Under the pieces are notes generated by a model that was given only the letters and a program-made list of their open reading frames with translations, ran no database searches and was not told the DNA's origin. A stretch of DNA of 64,000 nucleotides from an uncultured Pseudomonadota bacterium (GTDB lineage: Bacteria > Pseudomonadota > Gammaproteobacteria > Steroidobacterales > Woeseiaceae). Shown here piece by piece: positions 1-7,802 of this stretch. Position numbers and translations under genes: made by a program. Positions within the stretch are counted from its first letter, which is position 1. Each line of letters begins with the position of its first letter. The stretch lies in assembly GCA_913055625.1 (NCBI GenBank), contig CAJXJW010000001.1:310001-374000 (forward strand), given 5' to 3'.

Positions 1-63
1 GTTCCAGTCGGGTGGTTCGCTGGTGTCCGTCAGCCGGGACTGGCCATGAGCAGGAAGGCCTGA
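1..63 (+). CDS. 3' end of an unidentified upstream gene (partial)
   Basis: The frame starting at base 1 stays open to a TGA at 61-63, giving the tail GLAMSRKA. The next gene starts one base later, and its probable Shine-Dalgarno sequence (AGGAAGG, 51-57) lies inside this tail, which is how tightly coupled operon genes look. Twenty codons are too few to name the product. In my recollection the downstream VWA protein type is often preceded by a MotA/TolQ/ExbB-family channel gene, so that is a guess at its identity. Confidence 0.4.
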   Translation, partial: VPVGWFAGVRQPGLAMSRKA

Positions 64-64
64 C

Positions 65-1060
65 ATGCGCCGCCGTCGCCGCAGCGTCGAGGCCTTCAGC
101 CTCTCGTTCCTGGACTGCATTTGTTGCGGTTTCGGCGCGATCATCCTGCTGCTCGTCCTCTCGAAGATCTACGAGCCGGTCATCATCGAGAAGACGCAGC
201 AGGACCTCGAGTCGCTGATCGCGCGGCTGCAACAGGAGTTGTTTGAGATTCGCGGTGAAACCACGACGCTCAATCGCGAGTTGAAAGACGTCCGTGAACA
301 GACCTCGAAGAGCACGGATCGGTTGGCGCGCCTGCAGGGCGAACTTGAGACGGTGCGCGGCCAGTATCGCCTGGCGGAACAGCAGACCGCCGAACTCGCC
401 GATGCCGGTGAGCTCGAGACGGTCAAGCAGCGGTTGACCGAGGAAATGTTGCGCCTTCAACCCTACTACCGGGCGGCGGACGACGATGCGGTCGCCGGCA
501 TCCCGGTGGACAGCGAGTACATCATTTTCGTCATCGACACGTCCGGCTCGATGCAGCAGTTCAACTGGGGCCGCGCAATCAAGAAGCTCGAGGAGACGCT
601 GAACGTCTATCCCGAGGTCAAGGGCATCCAGATCATGAACGACAACGGGAAGTACATGTTCCAGCAGTACGCGGGACAGTGGATTCCCGACACGCCCGGC
701 CGCCGTGAGGCGATCCTGAGCACGATGCGCACGTGGCGCCCGTTCAGCGACAGTAACCCCGCCGACGGCATCATTTACGCAATCAATGCGTTCTGGTCGC
801 CCGAGAAGAAGATCAGCATCTACGTGTTCGGCGACGAGTTTTCCGGCCGCTCCGTGGAGTCGGTGGTACGGCAGATCGAACAGGTCAACATCGTCAGTGG
901 CACGGGGGAGCGGCTGGTCCGCATCCACGCGGTCGGGTTCCCGCTGCTCGATATCGGCGGGGGCGGCATCCCGCCGACCGCGCGCCAGTTCGCACAGCTG
1001 ATGCGCGTCCTGTGTGACCGCAATGGCGGCACGTTCGTTGCCCTGAACCGGAACGACTAG
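65..1060 (+). CDS. Inner-membrane-anchored coiled-coil VWA-domain protein
   Basis: 331 residues. A basic N-terminus (MRRRRRSVEAF) leads into one membrane span at about residues 11-33, with a CCGFGA motif inside it. Residues 40-130 are charged, heptad-like coiled coil. A von Willebrand A domain follows from about 150 to the end, with an intact MIDAS metal-binding motif DTSGS at 158-162. The topology is short cytoplasmic tail, one span, large periplasmic part, as in ExbD/TolR. The predicted role is a periplasmic metal-dependent adhesion or protein-binding module tethered to the inner membrane. The ATG has a good Shine-Dalgarno sequence 7 bases upstream. The exact function is unknown. Confidence 0.8.
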   Translation: MRRRRRSVEAFSLSFLDCICCGFGAIILLLVLSKIYEPVIIEKTQQDLESLIARLQQELFEIRGETTTLNRELKDVREQTSKSTDRLARLQGELETVRGQYRLAEQQTAELADAGELETVKQRLTEEMLRLQPYYRAADDDAVAGIPVDSEYIIFVIDTSGSMQQFNWGRAIKKLEETLNVYPEVKGIQIMNDNGKYMFQQYAGQWIPDTPGRREAILSTMRTWRPFSDSNPADGIIYAINAFWSPEKKISIYVFGDEFSGRSVESVVRQIEQVNIVSGTGERLVRIHAVGFPLLDIGGGGIPPTARQFAQLMRVLCDRNGGTFVALNRND

Positions 1061-1185
1061 CCGCCACATTTCGCCACGATTGATCGGAAGCCGCGCACGT
1101 TGCCGCCCGGCGCCGGTCCCGCGTGCGCGTTGCAATGTCGTCCAGCGAAGGCCATCCCGGCTTTCGGTCAATGGAGGACACTGGA

Positions 1186-1926
1186 ATGAAGAAATTGGCC
1201 TGGACCATCACGGCGATCGCGCTGACGATCGGGACTTCGACGGCGGCGAACGCGGCCGGCCAGCCGTCGAAAGAGGAACTCAAGGGCGCCGGCGCCGGCG
1301 CGCTGCTGGGCGCGGCGGTAGGCGGGCCGGTCGGCTTCATCGTCGGCGCGGCGATCGGTGCCGAGGTGGGCGAATCGATGCATCACAAGAATGCCGAGAT
1401 CGGCACGCTCGACCGGTCGCTCGAGGCATCCAAGGCGCGCGTGCAGGCGCTGCGCATCGAGATGGACGACCTGGAGCGAGAGCTCGGCACGACCTCGGCC
1501 GACCTCGCGACGCTGGAGCGCAGTGTTCACCCGGAACTCGTGAGCCTCATGCAGTCGGGCATCAGCCTCGACCTGCTGTTCCGGACTGACGAGTTCGAAC
1601 TCGTCGACGGCGCGCGCCTGTCATCACTCGCCGCATCGCTGGCGGCGATGCCGGAGGTCCGGGTGCACCTTGACGGCTTTGCTGACGAGCGTGGGGACAG
1701 CGACTACAACCAGGCGCTCTCCGAGAAGCGCGTGCTGTTCGTGCGCGATCACCTTGTCGAAGCCGGCATCGAGCCCTCGCGGATCAGCGCCATGGCGCAT
1801 GGCGAGACGGCTGCGGCGGACCAGACCGAGGACAGCTTCGCGCTGGAGCGTCGCGTGAGCCTGCGCGTCTACCTGGACGGCAACGCGACCGTGGCGGCGA
1901 ACCGGGACGACGGCGGGTCGCGGTAG
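1186..1926 (+). CDS. OmpA-family protein with glycine-zipper segment
   Basis: 246 residues. The start at 1186 is preferred over the in-frame codon at 1123 because GGAGG lies at 1173-1177 and a normal signal peptide follows (MKKLAWTITAIALTIG...ANA). After the signal comes a glycine-zipper stretch (GAGAGALLGAAVGG onward, about 32-58), then a coiled-coil region (about 67-105). The C-terminal OmpA-like peptidoglycan-binding domain carries the DGFADERGDSDYNQALSEKR signature, including the Asp and Arg that normally bind meso-diaminopimelate. It probably anchors to peptidoglycan from the outer membrane or periplasm. The overall plan resembles PdsO-like OmpA proteins, but no sortase is visible here, so that name is not assigned. 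Confidence 0.8.
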   Translation: MKKLAWTITAIALTIGTSTAANAAGQPSKEELKGAGAGALLGAAVGGPVGFIVGAAIGAEVGESMHHKNAEIGTLDRSLEASKARVQALRIEMDDLERELGTTSADLATLERSVHPELVSLMQSGISLDLLFRTDEFELVDGARLSSLAASLAAMPEVRVHLDGFADERGDSDYNQALSEKRVLFVRDHLVEAGIEPSRISAMAHGETAAADQTEDSFALERRVSLRVYLDGNATVAANRDDGGSR

Positions 1927-1944
1927 AGCCCGCCCGTCCGACTC

Positions 1945-1990
1945 CGCCGGGCCGGCGCATGCGCCGGCCCGGCGTGTTTATAATCCCGCC
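1945..1990 (+). promoter_or_regulatory. Perfect 30-bp palindrome followed by a TATAAT box at the phhB start
   Basis: Bases 1945-1974 are a perfect inverted repeat centred on CATG. A consensus -10 box TATAAT occupies 1979-1984, and the phhB ATG begins 6 bases later, so a transcript from it would be essentially leaderless. The -35 position would fall inside the palindrome and does not match consensus. The palindrome could be the terminator of the OmpA-like gene (TGTTTAT follows), an operator over the promoter, or both. Confidence 0.5.
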
Positions 1991-2335
1991 ATGACCGACG
2001 ACCTCGCCGACAAGTCCTGCAAGCCCTGCGAAGGCGGCATCCCGCCACTCAGCAGCGAGCAGGCGCAAAAACTGCTTCAGGGGCTGCACGCCGACTGGTC
2101 GATGACCGATGACGGACGATCGATACGGCGGCGGTTCGAATTCCCGGCCTACAGCCGTACGCTCGGGTTTGCCAACGCGGTTGCCTGGATCGCGATCGCG
2201 GAGGGGCACCATCCTGTCCTGACGCTGGAGTACGGTGCCTGCACAGTCGAGTATTGGACGCACGCCGTCGACGGTCTCACGGACAACGATTTCATCTGCG
2301 CCGCAAAGATCGACCGGCTCCCGGGGCTCGAATGA
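1991..2335 (+). CDS. phhB: Pterin-4a-carbinolamine dehydratase
   Basis: 114 residues, the normal length of the family. It dehydrates 4a-hydroxytetrahydrobiopterin, which allows pterin cofactor to be recycled after aromatic amino acid hydroxylation. The family signature is seen as EGHHPVLTLEYGACTVEYW followed by THAVDGLTDNDFICAAKID, with the paired catalytic histidines in GHHP. The last bases overlap the next gene by four (ATGA), so the two are translationally coupled. No phenylalanine hydroxylase gene is visible in the window. Confidence 0.93.
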   Translation: MTDDLADKSCKPCEGGIPPLSSEQAQKLLQGLHADWSMTDDGRSIRRRFEFPAYSRTLGFANAVAWIAIAEGHHPVLTLEYGACTVEYWTHAVDGLTDNDFICAAKIDRLPGLE

Positions 2336-3309
2336 GCGTGACGATCACCGACGTCGAGGCGGCCGCAAGGCGCCTCGACGAAGTCGCCGTTCGGACTCCG
2401 CTGCTCGAATGCTCCACGCTGAACGAAGTCGCCGGCCGGCGGGTTCTGCTGAAGCCGGAATGCCTGCAGCGGACCGGCTCGTTCAAGATCCGCGGCGCGT
2501 ACAACCTGCTTCGGCGCCTGCCGGGCGACGTCGCTGCCCGGGGGGTCGTCGCCTGGTCGTCGGGCAACCACGCGCAGGGCGTCGCCTGCGCGGCGGCGCT
2601 GCTCGGGATGCGCGCCGCGATCGTCATGCCGGCGGACGCGCCGGCCGTCAAGCGCGACGCGACCCGACGCATGGGCGGCGAGATCATCCCGTACGACCGG
2701 TACAGCGGTGATCGGGAAGCTATCGCGCGGGCGCTGGCGGCGGAGCGCGGCGCCGCCCTGGTCCCGTCTTACGAGCATCCGGACATCATCGCCGGTCAGG
2801 GGACGGTCGGGCTGGAGATCGCCGATGATCTGGGTGTGCGGGGGCTCACGCCCGCGACCGTGGTCATTCCCTGCGGCGGCGGCGGGTTGAGCAGCGGTAC
2901 CGGCCTCGCGCTGCAGGCGCGGTTCCCCGGTTGCGCACCGTACCTCGTCGAACCCGAGGCATTCGACGATACGGCGCGTTCGCTCGCGTCGGGTCACCGG
3001 GAAGTCGTCGATCCCGCGGCACGATCGATCTGCGATGCCTTGCAGACGACAAGCCCGGGCGAACTGACGCTCGGCATCAACCGTTCACTGGGCGCTGCGG
3101 CGCTGCGAGTCAGCGACGCCGAGGTGCGCGCGGCGATGCGTTTCGCGTTCCGCGAACTGAGGCTCGTGGTTGAACCGGGCGGTGCGGCGGCGCTGGCTGC
3201 GGTACTGGCAGGCCGCCTCCCGTCGAACGACGGCCTGGCGGTCGTCGTCCTGAGCGGCGGCAACGTCGATGCCGCGCTCTTCGCCGAGATTCAGGCCGAG
3301 CCGAACTGA
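2332..3309 (+). CDS. PLP-dependent threonine/serine dehydratase family enzyme
   Basis: 325 residues, fold type II PLP enzyme of the TdcB/serine racemase type, without the C-terminal ACT-like regulatory domain of biosynthetic IlvA. The Schiff-base lysine lies in GSFKIRGAYN, the SSGNHAQG loop binds substrate, and CGGGGLSSG is the phosphate-binding glycine loop. It would deaminate threonine or serine to the 2-oxo acid and ammonia; racemase activity is an alternative. The ATG at 2332 overlaps the phhB stop. The 3' end overlaps the convergent ParA gene by 19 bases. Confidence 0.85.
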   Translation: MSVTITDVEAAARRLDEVAVRTPLLECSTLNEVAGRRVLLKPECLQRTGSFKIRGAYNLLRRLPGDVAARGVVAWSSGNHAQGVACAAALLGMRAAIVMPADAPAVKRDATRRMGGEIIPYDRYSGDREAIARALAAERGAALVPSYEHPDIIAGQGTVGLEIADDLGVRGLTPATVVIPCGGGGLSSGTGLALQARFPGCAPYLVEPEAFDDTARSLASGHREVVDPAARSICDALQTTSPGELTLGINRSLGAAALRVSDAEVRAAMRFAFRELRLVVEPGGAAALAAVLAGRLPSNDGLAVVVLSGGNVDAALFAEIQAEPN

Positions 3310-4052
3310 GGCTTGCGCAGCAGCCCGAATCCGACGCGGGGGGCGCGCCCGATGTTCGTGTGCTCGATGGCCTGGCTTCGGCGCGCCTCCCAACCGTCGA
3401 GCCACTCGACGATCCGGTCGATCTGCGCCACGTCGTCCCGAACTCGCGACGGCTGCATCTCGTGCACGCCCATGCCTCGTTCGGCCGAGTGGACGTAGTT
3501 CTGGCTGTCGCGCAAGACGGCGATGATCGGAATGCCGAGCGAGTCGAGAAAGCGCATCAGCTTGGCAAAGCTCTTCGTGTTCTTGCGGGTTCGGTTGGCG
3601 ACAACCGCGAGCTTGCGCTCACTGCGGTTGATCTTTGCCACGAGGAGCAGGTCCGCAATGCATCGCGACGCGGCGTGGATGTCCATCGACGACGGCAGGA
3701 CCGGCACGAGAATGCTGGACGAGTCGCGCGTCAGCTCCCGCAGGTCGTCATGTGTGACGCCGGCCGGCGAGTCGACGATCAGGTTCTCGATGTCGTTCGG
3801 CACGCGCAACTGCCAGCTCCGGGTTGCCTGCATCGAGCGCTTGTAGGCCGCGATGCCGTGGATCTCCGGCAGGTCGCTGGAGCGTCGCGAGAGCCACGCG
3901 GTCGTCGAGCCCTGGGGGTCGTAGTCCATGATCGCGGTGCGATGTCCGCGCTGCGCATAGCAGGCGGCAATGTTGGCGGTCAGCGTCGATTTCCCGCACC
4001 CGCCCTTCGGGTTGAGAATGACGATCCGGTTCCGGTTTCCCTGTTGACGCAT
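3291..4052 (-). CDS. Orphan ParA/MinD-family ATPase
   Basis: 253 residues from the ATG at 4052; the frame is open further upstream but that extension does not look like a ParA N-terminus. A deviant Walker A motif KGGCGKST sits at residues 16-23, with the signature lysine at 16. A DYDPQGS switch motif and a hydrophobic VDSPAG Walker B follow. Such proteins dimerise on ATP and position plasmids, chromosomal loci, pili or enzyme cargo. No ParB or centromere-like repeats are adjacent, so the cargo is unknown. It is convergent with the dehydratase gene. Confidence 0.8.
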   Translation of the reverse strand: MRQQGNRNRIVILNPKGGCGKSTLTANIAACYAQRGHRTAIMDYDPQGSTTAWLSRRSSDLPEIHGIAAYKRSMQATRSWQLRVPNDIENLIVDSPAGVTHDDLRELTRDSSSILVPVLPSSMDIHAASRCIADLLLVAKINRSERKLAVVANRTRKNTKSFAKLMRFLDSLGIPIIAVLRDSQNYVHSAERGMGVHEMQPSRVRDDVAQIDRIVEWLDGWEARRSQAIEHTNIGRAPRVGFGLLRKPQFGSA

Positions 4053-4407
4053 TGTCACGATAGATTCCGCAAGCAACTGATAGCTATACCAATCCAACTG
4101 TCTCGCCAAAGCGCCCCGTCGTCCATGCGCCAGTTCACATAATAAACGCGAAGGTGATGTCCGGGCGATTTCGGGGCCGTCGCCGGGCGATGCCGGTCGG
4201 CGCAGGCCGGGTATTCCGCTGTTTTGTTGCTTGTACGCAACGCCTGTGCTGGCAATGGGCAAATAGCGGCAGGTCTTGCCGACAATTATTTACATCACTG
4301 TTGCGATCTCGCATCATTGAGGCCATGACCAAACCGGGAAACCGCTTGGTCCGGCAAAAAGATCGGTTCCAGGTCTTGCCGACGGTATACAGCATAAGGG
4401 GTATTCA
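4053..4407. other. 355-bp divergent intergenic region
   Basis: This region separates the ParA gene from the TonB receptor and must hold both promoters. It is less GC-rich than the flanking genes. Apart from a 14-bp direct repeat (listed separately) I see no gene, no convincing -35/-10 pair and no riboswitch-like structure. An AAGGGG run about 8 bases before the ATG at 4408 is the likely ribosome binding site of the receptor. Confidence 0.5.
4270..4383 (+). repeat. 14-bp direct repeat pair exactly 100 bp apart
   Basis: CAGGTCTTGCCGAC occurs at 4270-4283 and again at 4370-4383. The upstream copy is also part of a short inverted repeat (GGCA-ggtct-TGCC). The second copy ends 24 bases before the receptor ATG. 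The identical sequence, exact 100-bp spacing and position suggest paired binding sites or a conserved leader element; this is inference. Confidence 0.5.
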
Positions 4408-7400
4408 ATGAGTGTCGACCGCAGTCGCGCCTTTCGCGCGCGTGTTCTAGGTCCGATCGCGGCATTATTTGCCGTGTTCGGAATTTCCCTGCCCGCACTG
4501 GCCCAGGACGACGATACGTCCGGCGAGGGCGCCGGCAGTTCGTCCGCATCCGAGGGGCCGCAGGAAGAAGTGGTGGTGACGGGTTCCCGCCTGTCGCGCG
4601 ATACCTTCTCCAGCATTTCGCCGCTGCAGGTCATCACGACCAAGGCCTCGCGCGAGGTCGGCCTGATCGACCCGGGCACCATCCTGCAGGAGTCCACGGC
4701 CGCGAGCGGCGTGCAGATCGACCTGACGTTCCAGGGCTTCGTGCTCGACAACGGCCCGGGCGCCAGCACGATCGACCTGCGCGGTCTCGGCGCTGACCGG
4801 ACGCTGCTCCTCGTGAACGGCCGCCGCCTGGCACCGTCCGGCGTGGAAGGCGCCCCGTCGGCCCCGGACACGAACCTGATCCCCGGCATGCTCGTCCAGC
4901 AGTACGAAGTGCTGCTCGACGGCGCATCCTCGGTCTACGGTTCCGACGCGGTTGCCGGTGTCGTCAACGTCATCCTGCGCAAGGACTTCGACGGCTTCGA
5001 GATCGAGGGCTACTCGACGTTGCCGGCCGCCGACTTCAGCGCGGGTGCCGAGAAGCGGATCAGCGCCGCCTGGGGTTACAACGGCGACAGGGGCTACATC
5101 GGCGTCGGCGCGGAATACCGCAGCATCGACCCGATCACGCTGGCCGACCGCGAGTGGACCGAGAAGTGTCGCAAGCACGCCGAGGTGACGACCACCGGCG
5201 AAATCCGGACGGTAGACCAGTACTACTCGCAAGTGCTCGGCATGGAGCCGCGGGACAATAACGATTGCGTCGTGACGTCACTCACCGGATACATGACGGA
5301 GCAGAGTGCCGTTCTTCCATTTGGCAGCCTGTTCTGGAACCCGTCGGTCAACCAGACGAGCCTCGCGAACTTCGTTGACTACAATGCCTACGGCGTCGTC
5401 GTCGATTCCGATGCCGACGGCTACGCGGACGCGAACTTCTATGACCGGAACATCAACGGTGCCGCCCAGTTCGCGCATATCGTTCCCGACCTGTCGCAGA
5501 CGTCGTTCCTCGCAATGGGCGAATACACGTTCGACGGCGAGGCCAACATCACGCCGTACTTCGAACTGCAGTACAACCGGCGCGAGAGCTTCGCGCACGC
5601 CGGCGCGTACCAGTTGTTCCCCTGGGTGCCGTACAACAACCCGTACAATCCCTGTAACCCTGCAGCAGCAGGCGGTGTCGATTGCGGCCTCGCGTTCGAC
5701 GAGCTGATGCAGAACCCGAACTTTGCGGCGGACTTTGCCGCGGTCTACGGCGTCGACCCGACGACGGCAGGCACGCTCGTCGGTCCGGTCGGACCCATCT
5801 ACGTGCAGCCGGTCGTCTCGGTTCGCGACGATCGCACGACGGTCGATGTCACGATCGACCAGGTCCGCGTCGTCGGTGGCGTAACGGGTGACATTCCGTT
5901 TCTCAACTTCGGTACGGTAGACAACTGGTCGTTCGACGCCTACGTGTCATCGACCTATTCGGAGGGCAAGTCTTCGCGCGTCGGTGTTCGCGGGTCGTCG
6001 CGGCTTGGCCCGGGCGGTACCGGCGATCGACTCGGCTACGCGCTCGGCTGGTACTCGTCGGCCGGCACGCCGTGCGAAAACGATTCCGGCGAGGTGCTCA
6101 GCGATGACGTCACGCTGAACTGCGTGCCGGTCAACATGTTCGCTCCGTCGCTGATGGATCCGGTGGTGGGCGACTTCGCCACGCAGGCGGAACGCGACTA
6201 CCTGTTCGACAGCCGTGACTTCGACACCAAGTACAAGCAGACGATCGGTTCCGCCTACCTGAACGGTGAGATCTTCCCGTTGCCGGGCGGCGAGGCGCTG
6301 CTCGGTCTCGGCATCGAGTACCGGGTGGATGAGATCGACTCGATTCCGGACGAGGTTGCGGCAGAGGGCCTGTTCTTCGGCTTCTTCGCCGACAAGGGCG
6401 CTGTGGGCGAAAAGGACACGAAAGAGTTCTTCGCCGAGGTCGAGTTGCCTATCCTGGCCGGCGTGACCGGTTTCGAGGAACTGACGGTCAACGGTTCGAC
6501 GCGCTGGACGGACGATGAATACTACGGTGACGCATGGACGTATTCCGGCAAGCTCGCCTGGCGGCCGATCGATTCGTTGCTGCTTCGCGGTACGGTCGGC
6601 ACGTCTTTCCGTGCACCGAACATGCGCGAGAACTTCCTGCTCGGGCAGACCGGCTTCCAGAGCCTGACGGATCCGTGCGTTGTTCCGGATGCCGCGTACG
6701 ATCCCATCAACGGCTACATCCCGGCAAACGATCCGCGTCCACAGGAAGTTCTTGCCAACTGTGCCGCGAATGGTGTCGATCCGACGACGTTCGTGAACGG
6801 CGGCAATCAGCTCTACAGCATGGAGATCGACGGCGGTGGCGCTCTCGACCTGAAGGAAGAGACCTCCGAGTCGTACTCGGCGGGGTTCACGTGGGAACAG
6901 CCGTTCTTCACGGCGTTCGACTTCATCGTTGGCGCTACCTACTACGAAATCGACATTCGTGACGAAATCATCGAACCGTCGGCGGCGTTCATCATCGGTG
7001 ATTGCTATTACGATCTCGAAGGTGACAGCGCATTCTGCAGCCGCATCAACCGCGGCCTCGACGGAATGCTCGACATCGACCTCGTGGACGAGGGCTTCAT
7101 CAACCGCGACCAGCAGAGAGCACGCGGCGTTGACGTCAACATGCGTCTCGACTGGCCCACGCAGATGTTCGGCAGGGCGGTCGATTTCGCAGCCGACCTG
7201 GCGATGAACCGGACGCTCGAGCTTTCCAGCAAGCTGAAGATCTCGGAAGGCGAGTTCGAGGAAGACGAGTTTGTGGGCGAATTCGGTGTTCCCGAGTGGA
7301 AGGGCAGGCTGACTCTCCGGGCTGACGTCGGCAACTGGCGCTACACCTGGTCCACGAGCTACCGGTCGTCGGTGGAGCAGGATGAGGCCGGCATCGACCC

Positions 7401-7689
7401 GTACGATGATGTCTTCACCGGTTTTGCCGACACCTGCCTGGGTGAAGCGAACGGCGACGTCGACTGCCGGAACATCGGCTATGCCGATAACTACTTCACC
7501 CACGATGCGTCGGTCTACTACTACGGCGATCAGTGGACGGTCGGTGCCGGTATCCGGAACATCTTCAACGAGGATCCGCCGTTCGTCGACGGAGCCGAAG
7601 TGGGCTCGTTCAACAACGTACCACGTGGTGCCGGGTATGACTTCTGGGGCCGCACGCTGTTCGCGAACATTGCCTACAACTGGCAGTGA
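4408..7689 (+). CDS. TonB-dependent outer-membrane receptor (large)
   Basis: 1093 residues. Signal peptide ends near ALAQ (about 33). A TonB-box-like stretch EEVVVTGSRL (about 52-61) is followed by the plug domain, with DLRGLGADRTLLLVNGRR and YGSDAVAGVVNVIL, then a long 22-stranded barrel ending in an aromatic residue two from the C-terminus (AYNWQ). Many extracellular cysteines (for example CNPAAAGGVDC) suggest disulfide-closed loops. The class GSRL.../GADRTLLLVNGRR is typical of receptors from peptide- or oligosaccharide-scavenging gammaproteobacteria. The S9 peptidase next door suggests peptides as substrate, but a strong terminator separates the two genes. Energy would come from a TonB-ExbB-ExbD system. 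Confidence 0.92.
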   Translation: MSVDRSRAFRARVLGPIAALFAVFGISLPALAQDDDTSGEGAGSSSASEGPQEEVVVTGSRLSRDTFSSISPLQVITTKASREVGLIDPGTILQESTAASGVQIDLTFQGFVLDNGPGASTIDLRGLGADRTLLLVNGRRLAPSGVEGAPSAPDTNLIPGMLVQQYEVLLDGASSVYGSDAVAGVVNVILRKDFDGFEIEGYSTLPAADFSAGAEKRISAAWGYNGDRGYIGVGAEYRSIDPITLADREWTEKCRKHAEVTTTGEIRTVDQYYSQVLGMEPRDNNDCVVTSLTGYMTEQSAVLPFGSLFWNPSVNQTSLANFVDYNAYGVVVDSDADGYADANFYDRNINGAAQFAHIVPDLSQTSFLAMGEYTFDGEANITPYFELQYNRRESFAHAGAYQLFPWVPYNNPYNPCNPAAAGGVDCGLAFDELMQNPNFAADFAAVYGVDPTTAGTLVGPVGPIYVQPVVSVRDDRTTVDVTIDQVRVVGGVTGDIPFLNFGTVDNWSFDAYVSSTYSEGKSSRVGVRGSSRLGPGGTGDRLGYALGWYSSAGTPCENDSGEVLSDDVTLNCVPVNMFAPSLMDPVVGDFATQAERDYLFDSRDFDTKYKQTIGSAYLNGEIFPLPGGEALLGLGIEYRVDEIDSIPDEVAAEGLFFGFFADKGAVGEKDTKEFFAEVELPILAGVTGFEELTVNGSTRWTDDEYYGDAWTYSGKLAWRPIDSLLLRGTVGTSFRAPNMRENFLLGQTGFQSLTDPCVVPDAAYDPINGYIPANDPRPQEVLANCAANGVDPTTFVNGGNQLYSMEIDGGGALDLKEETSESYSAGFTWEQPFFTAFDFIVGATYYEIDIRDEIIEPSAAFIIGDCYYDLEGDSAFCSRINRGLDGMLDIDLVDEGFINRDQQRARGVDVNMRLDWPTQMFGRAVDFAADLAMNRTLELSSKLKISEGEFEEDEFVGEFGVPEWKGRLTLRADVGNWRYTWSTSYRSSVEQDEAGIDPYDDVFTGFADTCLGEANGDVDCRNIGYADNYFTHDASVYYYGDQWTVGAGIRNIFNEDPPFVDGAEVGSFNNVPRGAGYDFWGRTLFANIAYNWQ

Positions 7690-7720
7690 TCCGCACGTCT
7701 CGTTAATGCGGGGATGAAGA

Positions 7721-7755
7721 CAGCCTGCGGGTCTTGCCCGCAGGCTGTTTTTTTT
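7721..7755 (+). terminator. Intrinsic terminator of the TonB receptor gene
   Basis: An 11-bp perfect GC-rich stem (7721-7731 with 7737-7747) has a TCTTG loop and is followed at once by eight T residues. It lies 32 bases after the receptor stop. Confidence 0.93.
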
Positions 7756-7802
7756 GGGGGGTGCGTAGAGAGCGCACCGGGAAAGACGGAAGGTAAGCAG
7801 AA

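Noticed and set aside
1945-1974. Plain intrinsic terminator after the OmpA-like gene
   Set aside because: Not excluded, but the tail is TGTTTAT rather than a T run and it overlaps a consensus -10 geometry, so it is listed as regulatory instead.
2254-2331. Upstream start of the dehydratase gene inside phhB
   Set aside because: The added residues are a shadow of phhB; the ATGA overlap at 2332 and the family N-terminus support the shorter form.
4053-4262. 70-residue N-terminal extension of the ParA protein
   Set aside because: ParA proteins begin just before the Walker A motif; the extension is low in recognisable structure and ATG 4052 fits the family.
5947-7503. Minus-strand open frame of 518 codons inside the first TonB receptor
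   Set aside because: High GC leaves long antisense frames; the plus strand has full receptor motifs and the antisense translation shows none.
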